A stretch of DNA of 64,000 nt from assembly GCA_949126835.1 (NCBI GenBank), contig OX421506.1, positions 17,304,447-17,368,446 on the forward strand. The letters run 5' to 3'. Source of the DNA: Anisus vortex. Lineage: Eukaryota; Mollusca; Gastropoda; Planorbidae. The position numbers were made by a program, and so were the translations under genes. Below the pieces are notes generated by a model that saw nothing but the letters and a program-made list of their open reading frames with translations, ran no database searches and was not told where the DNA came from. Positions 22,682-33,200 of the stretch are shown one piece after another (position 1 is the stretch's first letter; each line of letters starts with the position of its first letter).

Positions 22682-25681
22682 ATGGAGTCAAAGGTTCAAT
22701 TACTCTATGATGAGGCTAAATTGTTGGCAAAAGAATATGGTATTACTGATAAGAAGGAATATCAGGAATTTGTTGAAAATAAAGTTAAGCAATTGAAAAA
22801 AGAACTAGCAGATAAGGAAAGAGATGAGCGAGCAGAATTAAGGGCTCATGAAATTAAACAAAAAGAACTTGATAATGAAATTAAACAAAAAGAACTAGAA
22901 ATGAATAAAGAAAAAGAGTTGAAAGAAACTCAACTAAAATTAGCTCATGAATTGGAGTTGGCTAAATTACAAAATACTAAAGTTGAGCAAACAAATAATG
23001 AAAAATCAAAACATAGTGTAAGATTTAAAATGCCTCCTTTTGATGGAAAAGAGAAAATTGTTGATTTTCTAAATTTATTTGAAGCAACATGTAAAGGATA
23101 TGGGATTCCCATTTCAGAATATTACATTCACCTTATCCCACAATTGAAAGATAAGGGTAGGGAAGCACTATCACATATTGATAAAGAAATAACTGATTAT
23201 GCCATTATCAAAGAACAGTTAATTAAATTCTTTATCCACTCTGAGGATTATTACAGACAAAAGTTTCATAACTTTATCTTAACAGACAAGATAGAACCGA
23301 GAGCTTTTGTGTCTGAAGTGAAAACATTTTTACTTACCTGGTTAGACTTAGTAAAAATAGATACCAAAAATCCTAATGAGATTATAGAAATCATGGTTGT
23401 TGATAAAGTATTAGAACAAGCTTCTAAACCATTGTTTACGCACATTATGGAAAGAAAAGTTAAGACAGTTGAGAGTTTGATAGATGCAATCTCAAATTTT
23501 AAGGATAGTCATCCTAATGTAGAACTGACTAAACAAAATCAAACAGTAAATACAATTCAACATAGAAGAAGGAGCTATTCACCTCCTAGGTCTAGACATA
23601 ATCAATTTGGCAATAGAAAAAAATTTGGTAATCAACCAAAATCTAATAATTATAGATGTATTTTTTGCAATGGTACAAACCATTCCTCAGAATATTGTTA
23701 CAGAAATAACAATGCAAGAGGTAGAAATTTTAATCCAAACTTCAATAGATCAAATGTTGATCATAGAGGTTTTTCAAATCAAAATTTTTCTAATTTTGAT
23801 AATAGAAACTTTCCAAATCAGAATTTTTCAAATTTTGGAAACAGAAATATGCCAAATCAGAATTTTTCCAATAACAATGTGCCAAATCAACATGTTGGAA
23901 GACAAGATTTTCCTAATACTCAAAACAGACCTCAATCAAATTTCCAAAATAGAAGAAATAGAGGAAAACTTAACGATTCCACATCTCAATCTAATAATGT
24001 CATATTTGAAAACAGGGGTCAGTTAATACTTTTTCCTGCTTATGTGGAAGGAAAGACCACTTACTGTCTAAGAGACACCGGAAGTAGTATAATATGCATA
24101 GATGAAAGTATCATTCCAAATCAGAAACCCACCAATATAATAAGAGTGGATACAATAAAACTTGGAAATGGTTCCACAATAAATTGTCCTGTCACTATAA
24201 TAGACATTGATTGTCCTTGGCTCACTGGAAAAGCAGAGGCAGCCATAATGAAAAACTGTGTTGCACCTTTAATTATTGGTAATTCTTTCAATGTCAAACA
24301 TGATAATAGTTTTGACATTTTTCAAAAATGGATGAATGAAAAATCCAATGACTTGAATTTGAAACCTGTTCTATTGCAAAATGAGAAGTTAGTAGATTTA
24401 CCAGAACAAGAATTTTACCCTGCTCTACAAACTTTTACTTTCTTACAAACCATAGGAAAGTCAGAAAATAATATTCTCAATGAGACACCTAATATTGACT
24501 TATCCATAAATAATGAAAAGGATAATCCTATTCCCAAATGGAATGGAACAGAAAAACTAGAACAGTATGTAAGCAAATTTGAAAGTCAATGTGAAATAAA
24601 CAATGTACCAAAAGAATTACATGCTATTTCATTATGTAGACATTTAGAAGGTCATAAACAAATATTCAACATTGCTAAAAATCAAATATCTGATTTTACT
24701 AAAATGAAGAGTGAGATATTATCATACATTGATAGTCCTCATAAAAAGGAAACCCAAATGAAAAAAACAGAAAATATCAGTTTAATAAACATGCCTTTTG
24801 ATGAGCTAACTCTAAAACAAGAACAGAAAGAAGATCCATACATAATTAAAATGGTATCAGAAATTGAAAAAGGTCAGGTTAAAAATAAAAACATAGAAAT
24901 AATAAATGGAATTCTCTGTAGAAAGGACACTAAATTAGATGTAACTCAAATAGTTATACCTAAAACATTAACTGTCAAAGTAATGCAAATTTCGCACAAC
25001 AATGCATTGTCAGGTCATTTGAGTAGCAAGAAAACAGTTTGTAAACTTAAAAAGAATTTCTGGTGGCCTAAAATGGAAAAAGATTTGAAAACATTTATTA
25101 AAAGCTGTGATACCTGTCTTAGACATAATAAAAAAGATTCTAAACATAAGGCTCCAATACAAATGACAGATACCATAAACAAACCTTTTTACAAGATAGC
25201 AGTTGATATCAAAGAAAATATTCATAAAAACATGAGAAAACTAGAAGTTGGTAATAAAGTACTTGTTTATTTGCCAATTGGCAATGGCAATACTATGGAA
25301 TGGAGAGGACCTTTTGAAATAATACTTAAGCTATCTGATGTATTTTACAAGGTTAACATTAATAATAAAGAGAAAATTGTTCATTTAAACAATTTGAGAA
25401 CTTATGAAGAAAACAAAGTAATTGAAAATAAATCAGAAGATGATTTGATAATTGAAAATAAATCAGAAGATGATATCAATAAATCAGAACATGCAAAAAT
25501 GACATTAAATAAATGTTGTTCAATATTAAAAAGCTATAATAGGGAAAATAAAAGCAAAATAATTGAAATTGAAAATAAACCAGACAATGATATTAGTAAA
25601 TCTGAACATAGAAAAATAACATTGAGAAAATGTTGTGAAATTCTAAGGAATTTTAGCAGAGAACTCAGGTATAATCAATAA
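22682..25681 (+). CDS. Gag-protease-integrase(zinc finger) fusion protein of element 1, no RT
   Basis: 999 aa, intact. Residues 10-110 form a Glu/Lys-rich coiled coil and about 113-285 are capsid-like (FDGKEKIVDFLNLFEA...). A CCHC knuckle CIFCNGTNHSSEYC starts at 326. It is followed by Asn/Phe-rich NQNFSNF repeats (about 350-420), a retropepsin DTG at 465-467, and a second capsid-like stretch at about 615-700 (WNGTEKLEQYVSKFESQCEI). An integrase HHCC zinc finger (H772, H779, then SCDTC near 808) follows. The integrase core breaks off just after its start (PFYKIAVDI) and the ORF resumes at the C-terminal SH3-like part (VGNKVLVYLP). The C terminus carries two copies of a SEH.K.TL.KCC.IL motif. 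RT, RNase H and the DDE core are absent. This is a deletion derivative that kept an open frame, hence probably selected or very young. Confidence 0.88.
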   Translation: MESKVQLLYDEAKLLAKEYGITDKKEYQEFVENKVKQLKKELADKERDERAELRAHEIKQKELDNEIKQKELEMNKEKELKETQLKLAHELELAKLQNTKVEQTNNEKSKHSVRFKMPPFDGKEKIVDFLNLFEATCKGYGIPISEYYIHLIPQLKDKGREALSHIDKEITDYAIIKEQLIKFFIHSEDYYRQKFHNFILTDKIEPRAFVSEVKTFLLTWLDLVKIDTKNPNEIIEIMVVDKVLEQASKPLFTHIMERKVKTVESLIDAISNFKDSHPNVELTKQNQTVNTIQHRRRSYSPPRSRHNQFGNRKKFGNQPKSNNYRCIFCNGTNHSSEYCYRNNNARGRNFNPNFNRSNVDHRGFSNQNFSNFDNRNFPNQNFSNFGNRNMPNQNFSNNNVPNQHVGRQDFPNTQNRPQSNFQNRRNRGKLNDSTSQSNNVIFENRGQLILFPAYVEGKTTYCLRDTGSSIICIDESIIPNQKPTNIIRVDTIKLGNGSTINCPVTIIDIDCPWLTGKAEAAIMKNCVAPLIIGNSFNVKHDNSFDIFQKWMNEKSNDLNLKPVLLQNEKLVDLPEQEFYPALQTFTFLQTIGKSENNILNETPNIDLSINNEKDNPIPKWNGTEKLEQYVSKFESQCEINNVPKELHAISLCRHLEGHKQIFNIAKNQISDFTKMKSEILSYIDSPHKKETQMKKTENISLINMPFDELTLKQEQKEDPYIIKMVSEIEKGQVKNKNIEIINGILCRKDTKLDVTQIVIPKTLTVKVMQISHNNALSGHLSSKKTVCKLKKNFWWPKMEKDLKTFIKSCDTCLRHNKKDSKHKAPIQMTDTINKPFYKIAVDIKENIHKNMRKLEVGNKVLVYLPIGNGNTMEWRGPFEIILKLSDVFYKVNINNKEKIVHLNNLRTYEENKVIENKSEDDLIIENKSEDDINKSEHAKMTLNKCCSILKSYNRENKSKIIEIENKPDNDISKSEHRKITLRKCCEILRNFSRELRYNQ

Positions 25682-26938
25682 AATTATACATAGGAATAAC
25701 TAAATTTATGAAAAAGATATGATATTTTCAGTAACAGATATAATGACATGATAACATTTTTTTTTTTCTTTTGTAAAGAACAAATATGTAAATATGGATA
25801 CTGCTGTAAATAATTTAATTGATGAGATATAATCACCACTTGCAAAACTGAATAATCTACAGTGTTGAATTATGAATAGCTGAGCTGATAAAAATAATAA
25901 TTGTCAGTTGGAATAATTTTTTTATGTAGCCTCTGAACAGTTTGGTAAGACTGTTAAGCACATAAAATTTTGTGGCCTCTGAACAGTGAATCTGTTATGC
26001 CATATGTTAATATTAATATGCCTATGTAAGTCTTTAAAAAAGCATTAGAGGAATTGAAATAAGAATGATATAATAATGAAATGCCTATGTAAGACTCTAA
26101 AGTCAGAGCATTTGATGATAATATTGTATTGTATTCATGTAAGACTAAAGATAGCATTGAAGCCAATAAATAAATGATACATATAAGACTCACAGGAATA
26201 TGAGCAGTGTAATATAAATATATAATTGAAGGAAAGACTTGAATAACTTGTGTAATATTTTATTGTAAACTAAGATTAAAGATAATCATGTTACATTGTA
26301 AGTAATGTTATTGAGAATATCAATCAATAATAATCTATATCAATCAATAATAATCTATATCAATCAATAATAATCTATAACAATCAATAATAATAATCAA
26401 TAATAATCAAGAATATCAATTAAAAATAAATATTATGAAGATATATATTCATAATCACCATTATGAAAATGACAATTGAAAAAACCGACATTAGTATTAT
26501 ATTAATTTTGTTGTATAAAATAATAAATGTTGTATGAAAAAATTTTCATGGAATTTATTTAGATTTTGTGAGATAAAGATAATAGATAATCTCGACAGCC
26601 TTGATGAGTATTTAGCATAATTATTATCCATACACATCACTGATATCCAATAGTTTATCTCAGTATTACTGAAGTTAATTAGACAATACCAAAAGACAGT
26701 TGTCTATGACTAATTGTCATATAAACATTAGACATTATTCTTTGTGTCATATTTCTGCTTATAAATATGTTTTTTGTTGTTTGTACATATATTAAATGAA
26801 ATTTTTTTCTCTATGTATTATTAAATGAATGATTAAATGCATTAATTAAGATTAAGATAATTTTTTTTCATTATTGTAAACATTTTTCGTATCAAAAATA
26901 ATAATAAATTATTATTTTTTCTCTGTGGTTGGGGGGTA
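25682..26938 (+). other. 3' untranslated internal region of element 1
   Basis: AT-rich, with no supported ORF. At 26317-26400 there are four units of ATCAATCAATAATAATCTAT. It ends in 'gtggttggggggta', the polypurine tract, directly before the 3' LTR. Confidence 0.65.
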
Positions 26939-27393
26939 TGCTATGAAGCCATAAAATAATATATAGGTAGTAGCTATATTAATAATTAAAAAGTCGAAAT
27001 AAAACCCATTTTTGGATATTAAGAAAACCTATATCGGAAGTAGATATAGTCAAGTGACTGTCCATGCGGTCGGCAGTCTTTTCTCATAACTCACAAGGAA
27101 CGCAGGCATTATTTTAGACTCAGGAAAGATAAATAAAATTGTGTATTATGTTGATACTATAAAGCTATATTTGTTCATTGGATGTGAAGTGTCAACTGTT
27201 AATGAATTGTTATTAAATAATATGCTGCAATAAGTCGTTCTTTTATTATTTACAAGTTTGGAAGTTATATTGTGGTGATGTCGTCCATTTTGATGTTCAA
27301 ATCAATCAAATAATTCAGCTACTGCAACTCAAATACTCTGAGAAGACTGGTGGTAATGTTTGATAGTCCAATAATAATAATAGGACATCAACA
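26939..27393 (+). repeat. 3' LTR of element 1
   Basis: 455 bp, same sequence as the 5' LTR, followed by TATGC (27394-27398). Confidence 0.93.
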
Positions 27394-27625
27394 TATGCAC
27401 TGCTTGGGAGCCTCATTTTATCCATGCGGAGGACGTGACCCAGCCATCTCCATCTTTTTTTCTTAATTTCTTCAATGATGAAGTTTATTCCAGATCTCTT
27501 GCGAACTTCACTGTTGGAGATGTGGTCTTCCCAGTTAATCTTTAGTATACGTTGGAGACATCTTCCTTCAAACCCTCTAAGACGGCTTTCGATTTTGGTA
27601 TTGGTCTTCCAGGGTTTATATATTT
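27394..27625 (-). pseudogene. RTE-like LINE 3' end, proximal part (split by LTR element)
   Basis: Minus-strand reading: ESRLRGFEGRCLQRILKINW, WEDHISNSEVRKRSG, KKKRWRWLGHVLRMDKMRLP. This is the conserved post-RT region of RTE-type LINEs and continues in frame into 20101-19860 once the LTR element and one TATGC copy are removed. Confidence 0.75.
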
Positions 27626-27699
27626 AAAATATAATAGAGATTAAAAGTTAAAAAAAAAAAAAACTTTTTATACATTTTAAAACTTGTTTCACTGATTTC

Positions 27700-28066
27700 A
27701 AAATGCATATAACTGCAATAGGTGTATTTGCGAGCAGGAGGGGGGCATATAGGCACCCTCCCCTGCAAAGACCTCCACATCCACCATTTTTCCATTCTAA
27801 GATATAAAACATATTTCTTAAATTTTATTAGCTAATTTTTTTTAAAGAAATATTTTAATAGTCTTATTGTTAGTTGTTCAATAGTTTATGGGGAAATTGT
27901 GCACCAGTTGATAATTAACTTTCTTTTTCCAAGTTTCGTTCACTATAACCTCTTGTATTTTTTTGCATCCTACCCGCGCACTTGATACATTGCCTTACCG
28001 GTCCTCCTTCCTCTACTAACGTGCATTATTTGCCAGCCCCACCTTGGAGTCCCGGCTACGCCAATG
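27700..28066. repeat. hAT-terminus-like repeat
   Basis: At 28046-28066 'cccggctacgccaatg' is the inverse of the CAGTGGCGTAGCCAGG-type end seen at 4261. The preceding C-rich stretches suggest a non-autonomous element, but its other end is not defined. Confidence 0.35.
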
Positions 28067-28721
28067 ATAGTTAAAAAATAACCTAAAAATTCATTATTTC
28101 AATACCAAGCCCATCATATTAAAATCATTAGATTAACAATTTGGTTGGCATTGAGTTTTGCTTTTATCTTTTAATAAATTTGATATCAACTTTGCTTTTG
28201 TATGTTGCTGAAAAAAAGATTGACTGGCCAAAATTATGTAAGAAAACAATGACTTATTGTTGCAATGATACTTGGTATATAAACGTTATGCGTATGCCAA
28301 CGCGATTTGATCACATTATTAGTTTTATTCCCTTTCTCTCCCCACTAAAACAGTTTTGACTACTGTACCTTATTTTCAAATATGCATAAATTTATAATAA
28401 GAACACTAGACTGTTATTGACGGACTTAAAGAAAGAAACTTTGTATATTTAATTGATATAAATTAAGTTTTTGATTTTTTTTTCATGTGTAACAAATGAC
28501 CAATGCTAATGAATATCAGATGAAAATTCAGACCTTTTGTTTTAATCTTCTTCTGCGGAAAAAAAATTAGGTTAACATAGTTGAACCCAGTTAAACTTTT
28601 TATTGATAAAATAAAGGATATTACACCCTACACCAACCCTGATGATTGTTGTGGCTTTGGTGTCCAAGGAAATATAAAAAAAATATAATGTGTAATTGAT
28701 ATTGTTTGTGTATAATTTCAG

Positions 28722-28766
28722 ATCAGGATATTCAAACAAAAAGCAATGAAATACAGACACTGAAGG
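28722..28766 (+). CDS. Exon B3 of plus-strand coiled-coil gene
   Basis: A 45-bp exon after ATAATTTCAG with a GTAATA donor. It reads DQDIQTKSNEIQTLKG, paralogous to B1 (DQIIQNKTKEIDSLRG). The upstream intron edge is nearly the same as at B1 (ATGTGTAATTGATATTGTTT). Confidence 0.75.
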
Positions 28767-29195
28767 GTAATATTAAAAAACAAAAACGTAACATCAATTT
28801 GGCTTCATAATATTTTAGTATTTTCATTACAATGGTAACTAATCCCAGATAATTTTTTTTTCTTTTCTGTCTCTATTCTGATACGTGCTATCTAACGCCA
28901 CAATTTATTAATTGGCAAAATTGACTTTTGAGCTATCTACATACTATTTTAAATATGCTAATTTCAATCCATCGGTCTATTATTCAAAAGCCCAAGGAAC
29001 GTTTTGCTTTTTTTATGCAATATTCAAAAGCTCCATTACTACTCTTCTATATTTCAAAATCTAATGCCTTTTGGAAATGAACTTAACATTATACAAACTA
29101 CATCGTGTTACGAACTATCAACCATAAATTAAAGACTATAATTTATAACTTATCTTTTTCTAACCAAAGCCGTCTTGGTGGAATATGTTTGTCTA

Positions 29196-29310
29196 GTTAC
29201 TAAATTACCAACAGGGACGTTATCACCCTCAGGAAGTTGCGAAACTATAATGAGAGCACTTGCCTCCCAGGGGTGGTAGGTATCGCTTAAAAGCATATAG
29301 TTACTACGTA
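29196..29310. repeat. Intron segment paralogous to 11700-11820
   Basis: Shares 'actaaattaccaacaggga' and 'gttatcaccctca'. It lies in the B3-C3 intron as its partner lies in the B2-C2 intron. Confidence 0.65.
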
Positions 29311-29689
29311 CGATAGTGAAATAATTGTGTCACTTCTACTTTTCTATAACACAATTTAGATACACTTCAGTTTATTTAACGGTAATATGGATGACAGGAG
29401 GAAAAGAAAGTAAACATCCGTTCCAATATTTATATATATTTTTTATGTTTCTTTGTGGGTGCAGATATCTTGCAGATGAAACATCGGATGCCCCACACTA
29501 TGCCATTACACCAATGTGCATATTATACTATTGACAGAATAGAGAAACTATTTTGGTTAAACGCTTGCGATTCTCTGTATTTGAAGAAATGTTTGAACAA
29601 AACATGGGCTAAAATACGTTTTGTTGTAAAAAATGTATGCGTCTAAGAAAACATGTAAACAATAAAACCCCTGCGATCGCCTGCATATA

Positions 29690-29930
29690 ATTGCAACGAG
29701 CAAAGTACCTGATATGCAATAACAAATAGCATAAATGCGAATACAAAGTGTCTCTTTCTTTCCAAGTGGCATCGTGGCATAAAATAGCTTGTGCGAGCAA
29801 ACCAGTAACTTAACATTTTTTAAAATACTTATTAAAATGCAAGACTAGACTCAAACCACGGATAATCGTAAGACGCGATAATCTTCTGTATAAAACGGTC
29901 GTTTCTTTTTACAGATATAATTTAATCAAG
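29690..29930 (+). mobile_element. LINE family X 3' fragment, copy 4
   Basis: 'ctttctttccaagtggcatc', 'taacattttttaaaatactt' and 'gacgcgataatcttctgta' follow the order of copies 1-3. Short and diverged. Confidence 0.5.
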
Positions 29931-30419
29931 ATAAATTATTCAAACAAGCGTTTCCCTAATTTGTTTTTTATCTTAGTTGGTTATTTTCGTACTTTTACTT
30001 CATGACATTATCACAAATTAAACATTTATTTGCCTATACTTTAGTATAACTGATTTATACCATTATTTTCACAAAACCCTCGAGACAAGTGATATCTTTT
30101 CTCGGGAACTTTACCGACTTTACTGGGTTCTATTCGTTCTAATATCACATTATGCCTACTCGGTAGACCTATGAATTAGGCACATAAGCTAAATTATTCA
30201 TTTTCGCTATTTTCATAAGCCATCATTGATCTATAAAATAATAGGCATATTTCGTAAACGCTGACCTGTTCACGAGTCTCTTGTGATAAACAAAACTCAT
30301 TTTACTATAAAAAAATGACAACTGGAGTAAAAAAAAAAAAGACGAATCTTAATATAGAAGAATTAATAAAAACTGTTGCTATTCTATAAGTGAAGATCAT
30401 TATAAGCTGTGTTTTTCAA

Positions 30420-31990
30420 AGGTGGTGTATTCCTATTTGTATTCCATTAGTTGCTTATAAGCGTATGTGCACACCTTCATCACAGTCTTATTCATGTGCC
30501 AAACAGTATGTCTTGATCATGGTCTTGAGCGTCTAATGGAAACTCTCAAGAGCCCTTTACTTTCAGGATGATATGCAATAGACACTTGACACAACATGAG
30601 GAATGTCTAATTGGTTCATCACTTGCTTGAACACATTAGATATGAAATTATTCCCCCAATCCTTTAGCAGTGTCCAAACACTCTAAAAAACTTCGACAAA
30701 GCCTTGACAACGTTCCTTGCCTTGATGTTCCGAAGAGGAATGGCTTCATGAAACAATGATGTCGCATACATGATTGTCGAAAGATTGGAAATCTCCGGAA
30801 GAGAACCCACACGGTCTATGAGCACTCTTTGGACAGATTCTTTAAATGCTGTAATAAGATGTAGAGGTGATACTAGAATAGTCTGGTTTGGCTTTCCTAC
30901 CACCTGACTATTATACCATATCTGCAGTATTTAGTAACATCTCTTTTCAGCTTGGGCCAGTAGAAACATTTAATTATTATAGTTTTTAAGTCTTTTTGAT
31001 ACTATGATACCCAAATGTTCTGAGAGTGGTAAATCGTGAGCAATGTGCATAATGTCCATACAGTAAACGGTAGGCACCACAATTTGATGTATAATCCTCC
31101 ACTCTTCATCTAGTGATGCCCAGCAGGTCTCCATTTTCTAAACAGTATGTCATCCTTCATATAGTAACACACTGCTTTATTTTTGGCTTCATCAGCTGTT
31201 AAAGCCTTTTCTCTTAACGTAGAATGTTCAGGATGCTAATTTTGCAACTTAATCAACTACATTTGAATGGAAATAGACGTCACATTCTCTTGAGATTAAG
31301 GGTCTACTGTGAGACTTGCAAAATAATATCCTACTCCCATTGGTTAATTTAAAGACACGTTACCTTATTGTCTAATATTTTACTTTTGCGATCTCGCTTC
31401 CGGAAGGTGTCCTCCCTAGCTGAGTGGCTAGTGCACCCAACTGCCTTGCTGGCGACTAAAATTTGCATTATGGTTTTCATGATAGTTCCCATGCTGTTCC
31501 ATTTTCTTTTTCAGATTGAATACGTCTTTCTCAATTCTTACATTTGTTTCTAATTACATCTGTAATCGTTGCTTCTAGCTGCCATTTCACAATTGTGCTT
31601 TTTCTCAATCTGAATTCGTTCTTTCTCCATTCTTTCATTTGCTTCTAGCACCATCTGTTTTATTTTCAGTTGTATTTTAAGATCATAGCTGGCAGACTTT
31701 TCTTCTTTTCTTATCTGAATTGTGTCTAAGGCGTCCTCAGCTATAAATACATTGTTGTCAAGATGCATACAAATTTATCTTTTTTTTTTATTTCGTAATG
31801 CCAAGGTTCTTTAAAATGTTTTCGTTATTTTAATAAGCTCTTTCCTATTTAATGTATCAAGCTCCTTGAAAGACGGATTTTCTATAAAATGTACAATTTT
31901 AATTCTTAAATGTTGTAAACAATGATTAAATACTAACAATTTGTTGAGTTTTAAGTTGAGACGATTAATTAATTTACTTCTGGATGAACC
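30420..31990 (-). pseudogene. Degraded Ty3/gypsy-like retrotransposon (integrase and gag pieces)
   Basis: Minus strand: an open segment at 30664-30903 reads GKPNQTILVSPLHLITAFKE, VLIDRVGSLP and ATSLFHEAIPLRNI. This is the start of a Ty3-type integrase core (the first catalytic Asp in LID). Further leftward are broken remnants of the rest of the core, and 30900-31230 contains broken upstream integrase. At 31550-31990 a Glu/Lys-rich gag N terminus (LEANERMEKERIQIEKK) is visible. RT is absent or unrecognisable, and a SINE/Helitron-like piece intervenes at about 31320-31540. The family resembles the gag type of element 2. Confidence 0.65.
31320..31540 (+). repeat. Dispersed repeat with tRNA-like segment
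   Basis: 'actcccattggttaatttaa' matches the Helitron-like copy at 5858. Around 31402-31460 'ctagctgagtggctagtgca' resembles a Pol III A-box region. It lies between the integrase and gag remnants of the old LTR element. Confidence 0.4.
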
Positions 31991-32299
31991 ATCAACTGTA
32001 AGAACTGCTATGTCCAGGGTATGATTCTGTTCAGGTTCTTGTTCACAATGATAATAAAAATCACTGCAACTACTTGGTAAATTTATATACTTTACAAATA
32101 AACACAGCTGAATTCAATGCCTCAATGCACGTTCAACTATACATGTATGTATAATTCATAAATCATTGATATACTTAGTCAACTTTGACAATTGCTTCTT
32201 AGCGCATAGACAAATAAGCTGTGTGGATTAAATAAAAAATGTGCATGCATAGTTTATTATAGGTTTTTATTATCTTGTTTTGCTGTACAGTGTTTAGAT

Positions 32300-32552
32300 A
32301 TATAATAAAAAGTAAAGTACCCTTCGGACTTCGTACCAAACTGATCATAGAGCTGGTGAAGCAGTGGTCACCAGTTTCTGTGGCCATTGCATACTTTACT
32401 TTACCCCAACTAGTGTCAGGTACCCATCAGAGCTGGGTAGACTAAGGGTCACCCTCAAATCCTGGGAAAAAAATCCTAGCCTGCACCAGGATTCGAACCC
32501 GGAACCTTCGGATCGTCGGTTGAACGCGCTGCCGCTCGGCCTACGTGCCTCA
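32300..32552 (-). mobile_element. tRNA-derived SINE
   Basis: On the minus strand the head has an A-box-like TAGGCCGAGCGGC (32542-32530) and a perfect B box GGTTCGAATCC (about 32499-32489). A tRNA-unrelated body follows, ending in a 'ctttactttt' tail near 32305. It is not a functional tRNA: no CCA-proximal acceptor stem can be closed. A 3' fragment occurs at 18767. Confidence 0.75.
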
Positions 32553-32649
32553 TTTAGATATATAATTAGATGTATTAGAAATATAATACCAACCTTATAT
32601 TACTAAAATGTAAATTATTTACATATATTCAACTTTTGTTTTTATATAG

Positions 32650-32700
32650 GACAAAACTATGAACAGGTGTGCGAAAACGAAAGATTAAAAATTCGACTAG
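32650..32700 (+). CDS. Exon C3 of plus-strand coiled-coil gene
   Basis: A 51-bp exon with a TATATAG acceptor and GTAAGT donor. Joined to B3 it reads GQNYEQVCENERLKIRLG. It shares NY...CE with C1 and the LG end with C2. It is the last repeat exon, 500 bp before the terminal exon. Confidence 0.75.
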
Positions 32701-33200
32701 GTAAGTGGTTTACAATCTATATTATATTATCACATAATGAAAATTAAAATCTTCCACAAGGAGAAATTGGATTCATAATGCAGTAACGTGTTTTGTGTGC
32801 ATGACATTTTAGTCGCCTTCACTTTTGTTTTACCAACCAATACATTTTATATATCAGATCTTGGTAGACTCAGCGAAATCCCTGAAATTTAATCATGTTT
32901 TAAAGGGAATAATTACTTAATAAATGAATTCTTGAAACGACCATTTACTCTTATAAAAACAAGCTATAAAAAGAAGAATAAATAAAGGTGCGATTGATGC
33001 AATAAATATGCCTTACAAAATTACTAAAAGTAAGTTTCTGCTCGTTTCATCTTGTTTCTTTAGACTAATTTTCGTATATTTTTTCTTGATCCCTTTTATA
33101 TGCACCCATCCTATTTCTCTACATCTTTTTCTCTTTGAATTGTTTAATAATAATGTGAATAATGAGTTTTCTTAACTTTTTTTTTCCTTTTGTTTTTCAG

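Larger units (their letters stand above)
20102..27393 (+). mobile_element. Full-length LTR retrotransposon 1 (Ty3-like, lacking RT)
   Basis: A 7292-bp element bounded by 455-bp LTRs that look identical base for base, with TG..CA ends and TATGC duplications. The internal part has a 2.1-kb leader, one 999-aa ORF (22682-25681) and a 1.2-kb tail ending in a G-rich purine tract. Identical LTRs imply a very recent insertion even though no RT, RNase H or integrase core is encoded, so replication proteins must have come from elsewhere. It sits inside a minus-strand LINE fragment within the A3-B3 intron of the micro-exon gene. Confidence 0.92.

Noticed and set aside
23607..24026. 139-aa plus-strand ORF inside element 1's main ORF
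   Set aside because: Alternative frame of the Asn/Phe-rich repeat; no independent start context or motif.
32489..32542. tRNA gene on the minus strand
   Set aside because: A and B boxes are good, but no acceptor or anticodon stem closes, and the sequence runs into a SINE body with a 3' fragment elsewhere in the window.
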